A stretch of DNA of 64,000 bases from Cerrena zonata (lineage: Eukaryota > Basidiomycota > Agaricomycetes > Polyporales > Cerrenaceae): NCBI GenBank assembly GCA_038087015.1, contig JASBNA010000077.1, positions 1-64,000 of the forward strand, written 5' to 3'. The translations under genes were made by a program, and so were the position numbers. Numbering within the stretch: the first letter of the stretch is position 1; every line of letters begins with the position of its first letter. This document shows positions 39,161-49,899 of the stretch, one piece after another. Under the pieces are notes generated by a model that was not told the origin of the DNA, did no database searches, and saw only the letters and a list, made by a program, of their open reading frames with translations.

Positions 39161-41005
39161 CCGCACTTATATTGCAGTTCATCAAGTAGTCGATGTGCAG
39201 CTAGAGAAGCATTTCCATGGACAAAAGGCTCCAAAGCTGTATGTTGAAATCAAGACAAGTGAATCTGGGCTTCATGGAAAGACAAAAGGAATCCACGATC
39301 TGGCTGCTCAATGGGAAGATAAAGTCACATTGTATGTTTTTTTTTGTTTCATAATTCCCAGATGAAATTGATAAAAATACACACTGGGTATAATACTGAA
39401 TTTTATAGCATAAAAAAGCAAGGAAAGATTTTAGAAAAAGTCCCAGCTTTTTTACTAGACTTTGCACTCTAAAAAATCAAAAAAGACTCAGAATAGTTGT
39501 AAAATCTTTTGCAGCTAAAGAAGATGAAAAGATTCAGAATTGTTGGTCTCATGAAAACTTCTATCACTTAATCTACAGGCCTATTGACCTATTTACTAGT
39601 TGACTTCTAGCCATATTAGACTGTTAGTAAGTAAGTTGATAAGTTAACAAGTTGATTTATAGGCCAATAGACCGGTTTGTTTAGCGATAGAAAATTTTAA
39701 TTTTATGAGACCAAAAATTCAGACTCCTGTCATCTTCTTTAGCTGCAAAAGATTTTACAACTATTCTGAATCTTTTTTGATTTTTTAGAATACAAAGTCT
39801 AGTAAAAAAGCTGGGACTTTTTCTAAAATCTTTCCTTGCTTTTTTATGCTATAAAATTCAGTATTATACCCAGTGACAAAGGGATGGGATCAAGGAGAGC
39901 TAGACTATTGTATTTTGTCTCAGACAGTCCCATACCTTTGTGCCTAATCACATTGTTGGCAAGGCGGAGTGCAAAGTGTCAGATCTCATGTCTATTCAAA
40001 GTATGTTGCTTTCAATGTGGATTGAAAATACTGAGCCTGATCTGTTTGGCTGTCACAGGAGAATTGACCTTGTACAGTACGGAGGAGAGACACCCTATTG
40101 GTACACTTGTGGTCAGTACCAAGTACATATACCCACATGGTGAAGAAAGGGGGTTGAGCAAAAATGCAAAGCAAATCTCAGACATTCCTGATGAGGAGCT
40201 GACCAGGTCTGAGTTGTCCTCGAAGAGAGAGGAGCTACTTACAAAGGCGCCTGAACACAAGATGGCCGAGCATGCGTTCAATGCTGCCAAGATGTCTGTG
40301 GATGAGCAGATTGGCCCTGGCAGTACATCCAAGAAAGTAGGGAAAGTTCTTGAGAAGTTGGAGTTGCTAAGTGGGATTGTGAGCAAAATTGATGAGCTAA
40401 TGAAGGTATGCTGTCTATGCCTCTGTTAAACTTGTTAAGTACACTAATAGTACAACCATGCCATGCAGTTACATCCCTGGGTTGATTTTGCATGGCAAGT
40501 TTGCTCATTGTTGTACAAAGTATGTTTCATTGCTATCAGTGGAGTTTCTTGCTCATAATTATTGATCAGATTGTTCAGCAACAGCAGTCAGTAGACAGAC
40601 GGGTCCTCAATCTTGTCAGCTCCATTGATGATACATTTGACTTCATCGAGGACGTCAAGAAAATTAGAGAGGATGCGATACGTCTCGAGTCTATTATTAC
40701 TGATATGCTTAACCAAGTAACAGAATGTGCCACATTTATGTGTACATACCTCCAACTGAGCTTTGCGAGTATGTCCCCCAATCTCTATCATCTGTACAAA
40801 ACTGATGACAATATCAGAACAAGTAGTAGCACAACAAATGTCCAATTCGAACAAGAAGATTGATGAGTTCATTGAGGCTTTTGCCAGGCTTCGAAAGTGC
40901 TTAATGGAGAAGGTCCAACTACATACTGTGCTCGTCAGTTCCAAAATCCTTGGTGGTGTGGCACACCTTTCAGTCACTATGGGACTGATATACAGTATGA
41001 GATAG
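39160..41005 (+). pseudogene. N-terminal remnant of a C2-type fungal NLR/STAND protein
   Basis: Several exons are readable. 39190-39330: LEKHFHGQKAPKLYVEIKTS and GKTKGIHDLAAQWEDKVTL. About 39,930-40,000: FVPNHIVGKAECKVSDLMS. About 40,062-40,120: GELTLYSTEERHPIGTLVVS. These form a C2-like domain. A helical region follows: ELLSGIVSKIDELMK, HPWVDFAWQVCSLLYK, then QQQSVDRRVLNLVSSIDDTFDFIEDVKKI (40,570-40,670) and VQLHTVLVSSKILGGVAHL (40,910-40,965). This is how the N-terminal half of many Agaricomycete NACHT-type STAND proteins reads; such proteins act in non-self recognition or programmed cell death. No P-loop NTPase or repeat domain follows: the giant palindrome starts 160 bp on. A foldback element sits in the intron at 39,382. 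Likely a truncated gene. Confidence 0.55.
39382..39875. mobile_element. Foldback MITE, family B (494 bp)
   Basis: Starts CACTGGGTATAATAC and ends GTATTATACCCAGTG. The arms are about 180 bp with only a few mismatches, around a ~130 bp loop, and an ACA duplication flanks it (39379-39381 and 39876-39878). It has no ORF. Its ends resemble family A (CACTGG) but the rest differs. It lies in what should be an intron between two C2-domain exons. Confidence 0.88.
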
Positions 41006-41167
41006 GGTGCCAATGTTGCTGGTAGGTAGAGCCAGGTTGTTGAGCTCGAAAATTCCATAGATGTTAGGTAAGAGTGTGGGATGGGCAATCTGGAAAGTAG
41101 GATGGGTAGTGCTGTTTGTGCTATAGATTGGGCAATCTAGGATGAGGGGGAGAGGGGTAGAGAGTGG

Positions 41168-42074
41168 GATAGGCTATCTGCTACTGGGATGGTGGAGAGA
41201 GGGTGGGGGATGGAGATATAGTGTTGGATAGGCAATCTGAGGGTGGAGGGAAGTTGGGAGGCTAGTGGAAGATGGTCTATCTGGGTGGGAGGGATGGTAG
41301 GATAGGGTGAGATGGGTCATCTGAAAATACAGGGGTGTGGTGAGCTAGTAAGGGATAGGCAATCTGGAGGGAGGGGGAGGAGAGGGGGGTACTTTTGGGG
41401 TAAAATACTGAATGTATAGATCATTATTGGGGTAGTGCTGCATGGTATAGACACAGCGGGGATCCAACTCTGGCATCAGTGATGCCAGGGAAAGAACATC
41501 GAAGAGATATTTATTATGTTTCTCATGATGTTTTTTAAAAAGATTTTGGTGCAGAATATTCTAAATGTTTTCTTTCAATGTTCTTCCAATATTTAATTAG
41601 GAGAACAGACACTTAGTTCATTCATTTAGGGGAAAATAGCTGCTTCCTGCATTACTATTAATGCTACATAACATACTGAGATACACAGGCAATTATTTAG
41701 AGTCTTATTTGGACACTCAGGTTGGTATTTCATGATTTGGGAATGCCACCACTTTCCTAAATAGGCATATACTCTGGTCAAAAATATTGTAAAAATAGGG
41801 TAATAAACATCGATAGAAATATTCTACATGTTTCTCCCGTGTTCTTTTTTAGTGAACATTATGTAAACAGATAAGATATTTCCTCGATGTTCTTTCCCTG
41901 GCATCACTGATGCCAGAGCTGAATCCCCGCTGTGAGAGGGATGTTGGGGGGTCAAAAAATGTGTGAAAAGAGTGATTTGTAAAATATGTTCTAGAAAGCA
42001 TACTGGAGTGATAATTGATGAAAAAAACATGATTTGAGCTTGGGGACCTTGAGGAGCAGATGTACTAGAATCAG
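41168..42074. repeat. Left arm of giant palindrome (907 bp)
   Basis: The reverse complement matches 43671-44577. At every point I compared, paired coordinates add to 85,745, so no insertion or deletion separates the arms, and I saw essentially no mismatches. The outer third is a G-rich array with a recurring GATAGGCAATCTG-like motif. The middle is a nested foldback element (41452-41934). ORFs read through the arm are mirror artefacts. Confidence 0.95.
41452..41934. mobile_element. Foldback MITE, family C, in left palindrome arm (483 bp)
   Basis: It starts CACAGCGGGGATCCAAC and ends with the near-complement of this (CTGAATCCCCGCTGTG). The terminal repeats are about 54 bp and include an inner palindrome TGGCATCAGTGATGCCA. 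An AGA duplication flanks it (41449-41451 and 41935-41937). The core is AT-rich and non-coding. Confidence 0.8.
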
Positions 42075-42359
42075 AAAAGTATGATCTACTTCTCCACTCT
42101 CCTGACAAAGAAACATCCCAAATTACACCCCTTTCTGAGCATACAAGGCTTACCATGTAGCCAAATAATACAAAGGAAGGTAGCCTAGATTTGTTGAATG
42201 AAGCAATATCTGGGACCCCAGCTACCATGACAGAACTTGGAGCATAACCACAAATATATAAGACAGAGTACTATGAAGAACAGTATTAGAAGTGAAACTT
42301 GTAACAGGATATACTAACCCTAGGGCTAAGAAAAAGTTTGTCCAATACTTAGGACAGCT

Positions 42360-43610
42360 AGACTATAACATGTATCATATATTGTTGGGTTTGTATTCTG
42401 AATGAGAGTTGAGATCTACCCTTTCATAAAGCCTAGCATGCCTATGTGCAGTGCAGTGTCACAAACAATTTCTATGTGTGCAAAATCAGATGAAGGTCTG
42501 AGATACTATATCTCCACCAGACTGTATTTATAATATACCATTGGATTTGTATTTCAAAGGAGCATCCAAATATCCCCTTGTGCAGTGCCTAGTGTATCTG
42601 TGCATGGTGAAATAACAGAAATAATCTTTTTACATACAGAATCACACCTACACATAATTGAGGTACTAATACTGGACTGTTTAATATGTCTTATGCACCA
42701 TTGGATTCGTCCTTTTGAGAGGAATCCAATGGTCTCTTGTTCTCACGCATTGCATATCTGTGCGCAGTGCAATTGCAGAAACAATATTCTTGCACAAGAA
42801 ATCAAGCACCCAATTAAAATACTATCTCTCTATCATTTGGCATGTATTATATACTGTTGGATCTGCCTGAGTGAGGGGAATCTAACAATGCTCCCCCAGT
42901 GCACCTGGCATGTCTGTGTGCTGTGAACTTACAGAAATGATTTTTATGCATCTCAGACTTAACACAAATTGAACGCACAATTGGAACTCCAATTTGCACT
43001 CACTGTATATGTATTATACACTGTTGGATTCGCCTTGAGAAGGCGAATCCAGCGATATCTTTCCCCCGCACATAGCCTATCTGTGCGCAGCACAATGACA
43101 GAAATGATTTCCCTGTGCAAGAAATAAAATGCACAATTAAAGTACTATTTCCTCGTAGTTTGACATGTTCTATACACCATTGGATTCGTCTTGTTGAGAG
43201 GAATCCAACGGTACCTCATTCTCGCACATAGCATCTCTGTGCGCGACACAATTACAGAAACGATTTTCTTGTGCAGGAAATCAAATGCACAATTAAAGGA
43301 GTATTCTTCCATCACCTGACATGTATTATACACCGTTGGATTCGTCTTCTCAAGGGGAACCCAACAATGCCTCTTGCGCGCGCCTAGCCTATCTGTGCGC
43401 GGCGCAACAATGAAAACAAATTTCTTGAGCAGAGACTCAAACACCACATTGAGAGTTCATTTCCTACCCACTGCTCATATGTTATATACCATTTGATTCA
43501 TATTTCAGAAGTGGATCCAATGGTATATTTTTGCTGCACCTAGCATGCCTGTGTGCGGCATGATTTACCATCCACTATGCAGCACCTACCTCTAAACTTG
43601 ACCATCCCTA
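42360..43610 (+). repeat. Degenerate tandem array, about eight units of ~157 bp, in the palindrome loop
   Basis: The unit starts near a TGTATTATACACCRTTGGATTCG-like sequence. It continues through a short inverted repeat (TTGGATTC...GAATCCAA), then a TAGCATATCTGTGCGCRGYGCAA box, a CAGAAAYGATTTTCTTGTGCA box and an ACAATTAAAGTACTAT end. Units begin near 42366, 42526, 42687, 42842, 43010, 43163, 43319 and 43477, so the period is 152-168 bp. The central units (42687-43319) are the best conserved. No ORF is supported. Confidence 0.75.
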
Positions 43611-43670
43611 TCATATACCAAGTTATATCTACCTATTGCAATTGAAATGAAGTCTCAAAGTGGTCCCAGT

Positions 43671-44577
43671 CTGATTCTAGTACATCTGCTCCTCAAGGTC
43701 CCCAAGCTCAAATCATGTTTTTTTCATCAATTATCACTCCAGTATGCTTTCTAGAACATATTTTACAAATCACTCTTTTCACACATTTTTTGACCCCCCA
43801 ACATCCCTCTCACAGCGGGGATTCAGCTCTGGCATCAGTGATGCCAGGGAAAGAACATCGAGGAAATATCTTATCTGTTTACATAATGTTCACTAAAAAA
43901 GAACACGGGAGAAACATGTAGAATATTTCTATCGATGTTTATTACCCTATTTTTACAATATTTTTGACCAGAGTATATGCCTATTTAGGAAAGTGGTGGC
44001 ATTCCCAAATCATGAAATACCAACCTGAGTGTCCAAATAAGACTCTAAATAATTGCCTGTGTATCTCAGTATGTTATGTAGCATTAATAGTAATGCAGGA
44101 AGCAGCTATTTTCCCCTAAATGAATGAACTAAGTGTCTGTTCTCCTAATTAAATATTGGAAGAACATTGAAAGAAAACATTTAGAATATTCTGCACCAAA
44201 ATCTTTTTAAAAAACATCATGAGAAACATAATAAATATCTCTTCGATGTTCTTTCCCTGGCATCACTGATGCCAGAGTTGGATCCCCGCTGTGTCTATAC
44301 CATGCAGCACTACCCCAATAATGATCTATACATTCAGTATTTTACCCCAAAAGTACCCCCCTCTCCTCCCCCTCCCTCCAGATTGCCTATCCCTTACTAG
44401 CTCACCACACCCCTGTATTTTCAGATGACCCATCTCACCCTATCCTACCATCCCTCCCACCCAGATAGACCATCTTCCACTAGCCTCCCAACTTCCCTCC
44501 ACCCTCAGATTGCCTATCCAACACTATATCTCCATCCCCCACCCTCTCTCCACCATCCCAGTAGCAGATAGCCTATC
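43671..44577. repeat. Right arm of giant palindrome (907 bp)
   Basis: The mirror of 41168-42074. The outer boundary is sharp: both arms end in GATAGGCTATC or its complement, after which the two flanks are unrelated. No target-site duplication is visible at the outer ends. Confidence 0.95.
43811..44293. mobile_element. Foldback MITE, family C, mirror copy in right palindrome arm
   Basis: The exact mirror of 41452-41934 with TCT on both sides (the complement of AGA). The element must have been present before the arm was duplicated in inverted orientation, or the arms have since been converted to match. Confidence 0.8.
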
Positions 44578-44590
44578 TCCAGCTCTCCCT

Positions 44591-45750
44591 GTCACGGTCC
44601 ATCTCGGAGCAACGCAGAGGTCGCTTAGAGGAGAGAGCGAGGGAAGGGTAGGGATAGAGTTGACAACTGGTTGGTGACTTGGGACCTGTAACGTAGATAG
44701 TCAAATACAAATGGGCTTGGCTTCAACTTATGTGTTGCGCCCTTCTAGGATACAGCCCTGGTTTTCAGAGACAGTGGTAGTTGGAGATGTCGGGAAAGTA
44801 GGGGACCTAAGATGTAGACAGAGGTAAGTAGGAATACCGGAATAGTCACTAGGATGTTTTGCCAGATTACGGAGTGTCAACTAGGAAGTCCTAGAAGACG
44901 AGTGAAGAGAGAGATGTTAAGATGGTGGACTAAACTGAAGTCAAGTCCTGGTCGGAGGGGTAGGGAATCACACGGGGATCGGAGGTATGAGGACAAATCA
45001 AAGTCGAGTTTTATACTAAGGAAATACAGCAAGTGAGATGAGTATTTATACTATGAGACTCCTACAAGGAACAGAGGACTTAGAGAAAATACGAAGGGGA
45101 GTGATGTGTGAATGGTGTGATAGGAATAGGGTCAGAATCATAGGACATATGAAAAGGTATGGGAGGAAAGAATACGAGGTAATTAAACAAGAGATAAATG
45201 AGAAAGATATTATGGGGCTGATGATCGGAGGCCTATCGGCAATGTCAGGAAGGAAAGACTAGGGCTCCCAATCGTACCGTACATACAGCATATGGATGCT
45301 CGTAAAACTGAAAACACGGTGTACTATTTACTGTTCGGCATCTTCCGGATACAGTACGTGTACAGAATGGCTCCACCCCGTAGCATACCAGTATACGGAT
45401 GGGTGTATGCCAGTTTACAACTCGAAACTCTTGAGTACATTGCAACATCTTCTGTCACCTCCACTTCTTGAAGTTACTTCAAGGCCAAAAGGTGACTGAT
45501 GACTTTGCAGAGTAGGATGGAAATATGGCCAACACTGTTTATGATAATGTGGCTCCAATGTCAATGAGTGAATGTTTCAGGTCGACATGAGGTAAGCTAA
45601 TATAGTATGTATGTACCCTCATTGTGATGCTTTTGTGGCTTTTTTCCTAATGATTTTAGTGTCGATTCATGCCTACTATCACTGGCATAGTGGTCTACCT
45701 CAATGGCAGAATATTGGCGCAATGAACCGAGCCCACATATTAGAGATATA
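44591..45750. other. Unassigned sequence right of the palindrome
   Basis: Starts TGTCACGGTCC, which could be an LTR start, but no matching end or duplication was found. Frames at 44854-45036 and 45038-45262 encode basic, Arg/Lys-rich peptides without a recognised family. An exon-like piece near 45,500-45,590 ends at a GTAAGC donor. Probably transposon debris. Confidence 0.3.
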
Positions 45751-46358
45751 CACTGGGCCAAAAACCAGATTCTAGGCCCAATAAAAAGGTGGAAAATTGA
45801 TCATAAAATGTAATGATTTTCAAGTAACTTTTCCAGTCAATAAAATAAAATAAAATTCAAAATCTTGTCAACTTTTTATAATAGCTAAGATTCTGTAAAG
45901 ATTTTGAGTTTTTCTTACTGTTTTCTAGTTTGTAAAAAGAAATATTTTCATAACATTCTGTCTCTCATATTTCTTTGATAAAAATGTAGGATTTCTTTCT
46001 GATTTCTTTTTTTCACTACTAAATCAGCATTGTAAAATTCAATATCTTTTTGATATTTTCTCATATAAAACTGTCTGCTAGAATTCAATATTTTTCTCAC
46101 TATTTTTCAGTTACCAAATTGCTATAAGATATTTGAGATTTTCTTTTGTTTTTAATCTTCATATATATTTGAACTTTTCCACTATTCTGTGACATCCAAA
46201 TTGGTATCAAATTTCAATGTCTTATACAGCATATTACTTTGTATTTTTCTGTTCTTTTCAGTGCTATAAATACTTCAGAAATATTTTCATTTTAATAATT
46301 CATTTTTCAGAAGTTCCATTGCTCTAAAAACTTGGAGTTTTTTTGGGTAGAAATACTA
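45751..46358. other. AT-rich non-coding stretch
   Basis: Dominated by T- and A-runs with recurrent TTTTTCT and AAATTCAATATTTTT-type words. A CACTGGGCC sequence at its start looks like a foldback-element end, but no partner end was found. No gene seen. Confidence 0.4.
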
Positions 46359-46466
46359 ATTGATTGACTGACTGATTGACTGATTGACTGACTGACTGGC
46401 TGACTGACTGACTGACTGACTGACTGACTGACTGACTGATTGACTGATTAACTGATTGACTGACTA
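46359..46466. repeat. (TGAC)n microsatellite
   Basis: About 105 bp of TGAC units with TGAT, TGGC and TTAAC variants. A simple tetranucleotide repeat, not a CRISPR array. Confidence 0.95.
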
Positions 46467-46593
46467 TATTGATTTTCTTATGTAATTACCTGTTAAATCA
46501 AATTATTTTGCCATCATATATGAAATATGCACAAGTAGCGTAGTAGAGTAATGGTAAACAAGTTTATAGGAGTTTCCCAAAAGTCACAATTAC

Positions 46594-49540
46594 CTAAAAC
46601 AGGGGCACTGTACATAGTATAGCAGCAATATCCCTGTCATTGCGAGACATGTGCTTCTCCACCGCTGTAATGGCAACAGTTTCCTCAGATTTACCAATAG
46701 ATGTGGGGCTGATGTCACATGTACCATTCAATCCAGATGATAACAAGATGTGGGAGAAATGAGGAGCTGATGACGCAAAGGTGTAGCCTTCGCGTAGGAA
46801 TACCGGAAGCTGAGGAATTCGGCAATTGTCTACCTCCATGTTTTGAGTCATTGGCATTGATTTGTGATAGGTTTGCCATAGTCAAGGGGTTGTTATTACC
46901 ATGCTGGTTACTGTTTGTCCAAGGGCGAGTCAGGTTTAGACTGTTCAAGTTGAACAGGATAAGGATAAGGTGAGTGAAGCAGACACAGAGTGAACATTAG
47001 CCGGAGGAAATTGCTGCCGGAGAACAGAAGGGTTGGAAGAGTTGGAGGTAGGCGCATCTATAGTGTGATCTATTGATGGGTGTCCGCCCTGGGGTACATA
47101 GAGTGGATTGAGGTAGAATGAGAATGAGCTAGACTCTCAGTGACAAGGACCAGGGGTTGTCGTCATCCAATCTGATTGGCAAAGGAGATGGAGATCTGAT
47201 TATAATGGTCATGACAACAATAAGAGTAGATAATGGATATGTTGTCATCCTTATGCCTTGGAGCAATGGTCGATTACCAGCAATGGCAACAATGGTAGCG
47301 CCATCAGGCATGTTCGTGTTCTTATCCAGTATCATCAAACCACGATGACTTGACTGAGTAAAATCCAGTCTTGAAATAAGACTAGCCACACTTTGTCTCG
47401 GCGAAGTGGACGAGAAGTGGAACAATGGATTCGGATAGGCACTCAAGAAGCATAGAAGACCATTCGTAGCAGAGTCAGCTAGTCGTGTCTCCTCTGAAAG
47501 GTTTAGCTGAGGAAGCCGCTGAGAAAACACATGAGTATTTTCGATGAATTAGATGCTTGGTAAATGTCACATACAGTGTCAGCTGACTCCATGCTATCTT
47601 CTGGTGCTGGACCTCTGGACTTCCGTGATGTCAATATCTTGTGTTTGAGTGACAGGCAACAAGGTCTCGTCCAATAGGTACTCAGCAATTGCAATCGGTG
47701 TGAGCAATTCCGGTAGGCATTAACTAATATTGCCTTCTGACGACCTGCAAAAATGCAAACACTTACTGTTAGTCCGAAGATGACCATGCATGAGAACAGA
47801 TGTACCTTGAGAGCAAATCCATTTCTGAAATCCGTGCATCCAAAAGTTCATCCCATCCAATATTGGTCAGAGATTCCTTCTTGGAAAGGATTGCTATTGA
47901 CTTGCCATTTGCCAGAATTCTCCCTTGGCCTGAATGAGAAGGCCAGATCTCGATCTCAAGAATGGCACGTCCTTCCTCAAGATCAATGAGTCATTCTGGC
48001 TTGGGCAGTGCGCTCCGAATTTCTCCCGTCAATGGATCCTTGATAGTGGAAACTTGATAGTTGGCAGTAATGGGTTGGTTTGTTGTTCGGAGTCTGTAGT
48101 GTTTTGACGAGTAGATATCTTTGCGATAGAATTCCATGTGCAAAGATTGGCTAGGTAGAATCCACGATCGCGGAACGGGAAACCTCCCTTTGTGATGACG
48201 AACGCAGTGTGAGCTTCCACACCAAATGATTCGAAAACATTGACAGAGTCAGACCGGGTATCCCACTGCTTGCGACAATCGTAACTTGTTAGAATAGATG
48301 CTACCTCTTCAGTCGATACTCACTCAATGACTTTTTCTCCCTTGTGTATGGGGATCACTGAGGATATCTCTTCAAATAGCTTTCGACGCACGGGAGAATC
48401 TTTCTCGCTGACTAGAGTCCAATCATCTGCAGTTGGCCTGGAATGTAATCGCTGGAGGAAGGACAGGGCATCTAGTGCATATTGCATCGGAGGTTGAGAA
48501 GATGAAGGGATAGCATCAATACCACCTGCGATTGCTGGAGAAATAGCTACAACAGCTTGTTGTGTCGTGGTGGTTTCTTGTTCGACGGTGTAATTGAAGT
48601 ATCGCGTCCAGGCATTGACAAACTTCGGTGAAGTCGTGGAGAACTCAGTCGTAGAATTTGGACTGGAAGTAGGTTCGCTCTTGGTGTCGCTTCCATTTTC
48701 TCTGTCTGCTCCCCTTTCTGCACGTCTTCATCTGATAACACTGAGAACAGGTGGTTGATCCAAGGGAATTCGAATAGGTTTGATTTGTTTCTATTTCACA
48801 AGGGTTTTGGCATCCTTGTTGGGCAACTCCTCCATGTCGACAGAAACCTTTACACCATTGGCCATAACAACCCCCTTCTCCTTCGTGACACTCTGAGGTG
48901 CTTTACACACTGTAGCAAGTAATCATTCATCACTAGCATGAACGGCATCATGACTAACAGTAAGCCATAATTGGCCACCAGCAACAGCGAGTTTATGTTG
49001 TCGTAGGCAAGCAATAGATTGTGGTGGCGGGTCTATCACAATAACCAGGGATGAGGACCATGTGTCCAGGTCACATCGTAGTTCACATTCGATGATAGGT
49101 ATACTAGCTGACTGAGGTGGTTCATCTATGTTCTTATTACCAGAGACTTGTCGATCTGGGCTACCTTCATACTTAAAGTTCCCCTTTTCGTGGTCGTAGC
49201 AACTATCATTAGCTCTTGTGCCCTCTGGTCAGGTAAGCATAGGAGGGCCACCGCAAAGTCAGTGGAAACATACCCATGATAGCAAACAAGACGTGATCTT
49301 GATGGTGAGTAGTCCCAGGTTTGATGGAAAGGGTAGGAGTTGTGCAGCAATTTATGAGGCTGTGAGCATAGGAGATGAGAGCAAAGTGAGAATACAGATC
49401 GAGCCAGCAATTATGTTTGGACATCAACATACAAAAAACTGGCTTACACCAGAGACAACGATGGCAGCAATGATGCCGACTATTGAAGCTCTGAGATTTC
49501 CATGAGTATTGGTACCGCCTGCGTTTGCAACAGCGGAGTA
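46594..49540 (-). pseudogene. Degenerate START-domain protein gene
   Basis: Blocks appear in order on the minus strand. 49,130-48,920 gives DEPPQSASIPIIECELRCDL and WSSSLVIVIDPPPQSIACLR. 48,880-48,730 gives GVVMANGVKVSVDMEELPNK, a TAG, then KPIRIPLDQPPVLSVIR. 48,610-48,330 gives ARYFNYTVEQ-like sequence, PMQYALDALSFLQRLHSRPT, DDWTLVSEKD and SSVIPIHKGEKVIE. 48,215-48,140 gives HTAFVITKGGFPFRDRGFYL. 48,080-47,800 gives QVSTIKDPLTGEIRSALP and SIAILSKKESLTNIGWDELL. 47,500-47,150 gives SATNGLLCFLSAYPNPL and a hydrophobic YPLSTLIVVMTIII tail. The pattern fits a large fungal START (lipid-transfer) protein with a C-terminal membrane segment. It carries stops and frame breaks, and several conserved parts are missing. 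46,594-46,857 may be a further exon. Confidence 0.5.
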
Positions 49541-49899
49541 CACTCCGGGGTAGTGAGATTCTTCTTCTGTGAGGAGGAGAGGAGGGAAAGACTAACTGAA
49601 GAGTTTAGCAACACAAGCAAGTCAGAAGGCCTATAGCCATAGTATAGAGGAAGAAACTTGAGATGGGACAGACTGACACTAAGTCATCCGAAGACAAGAC
49701 AATGCATAATCAATCTTATTGTGCTAAAAACATGCAACTGACAAGGTTTCCGCTGCTGTACATCAGAGTAGAGGGTTGGAGGAGTGAAGCTGGAAGAAGA
49801 CTAGAAGAGGACATGATGGTGAGTGTTAAATGTCGAACGGCAAAGTGGAATGAAGTTAACATGCTTGTCTCCGTTGACTCGTGCTTCCAGACTGGACTG

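Noticed and set aside
41824..42228. A 134-codon minus-strand ORF and its partial mirror at 43715-43921 on the plus strand
   Set aside because: Both lie in the palindrome arms and are mirror images. The peptide has no domain, and the frame crosses the foldback element end.
44591..45500. Possible LTR starting TGTCACGGTCC right of the palindrome
   Set aside because: No matching TG..CA end with a 5-bp duplication of the left flank was found, and no second copy is in the window.
45751..46340. CACTGGGCC as the left end of another foldback element
   Set aside because: No complementary GGCCCAGTG end follows within the AT-rich stretch.
46359..46466. Regularly spaced short repeats that could suggest a CRISPR-like array
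   Set aside because: A simple TGAC tetranucleotide run without spacers, in a eukaryotic genome.
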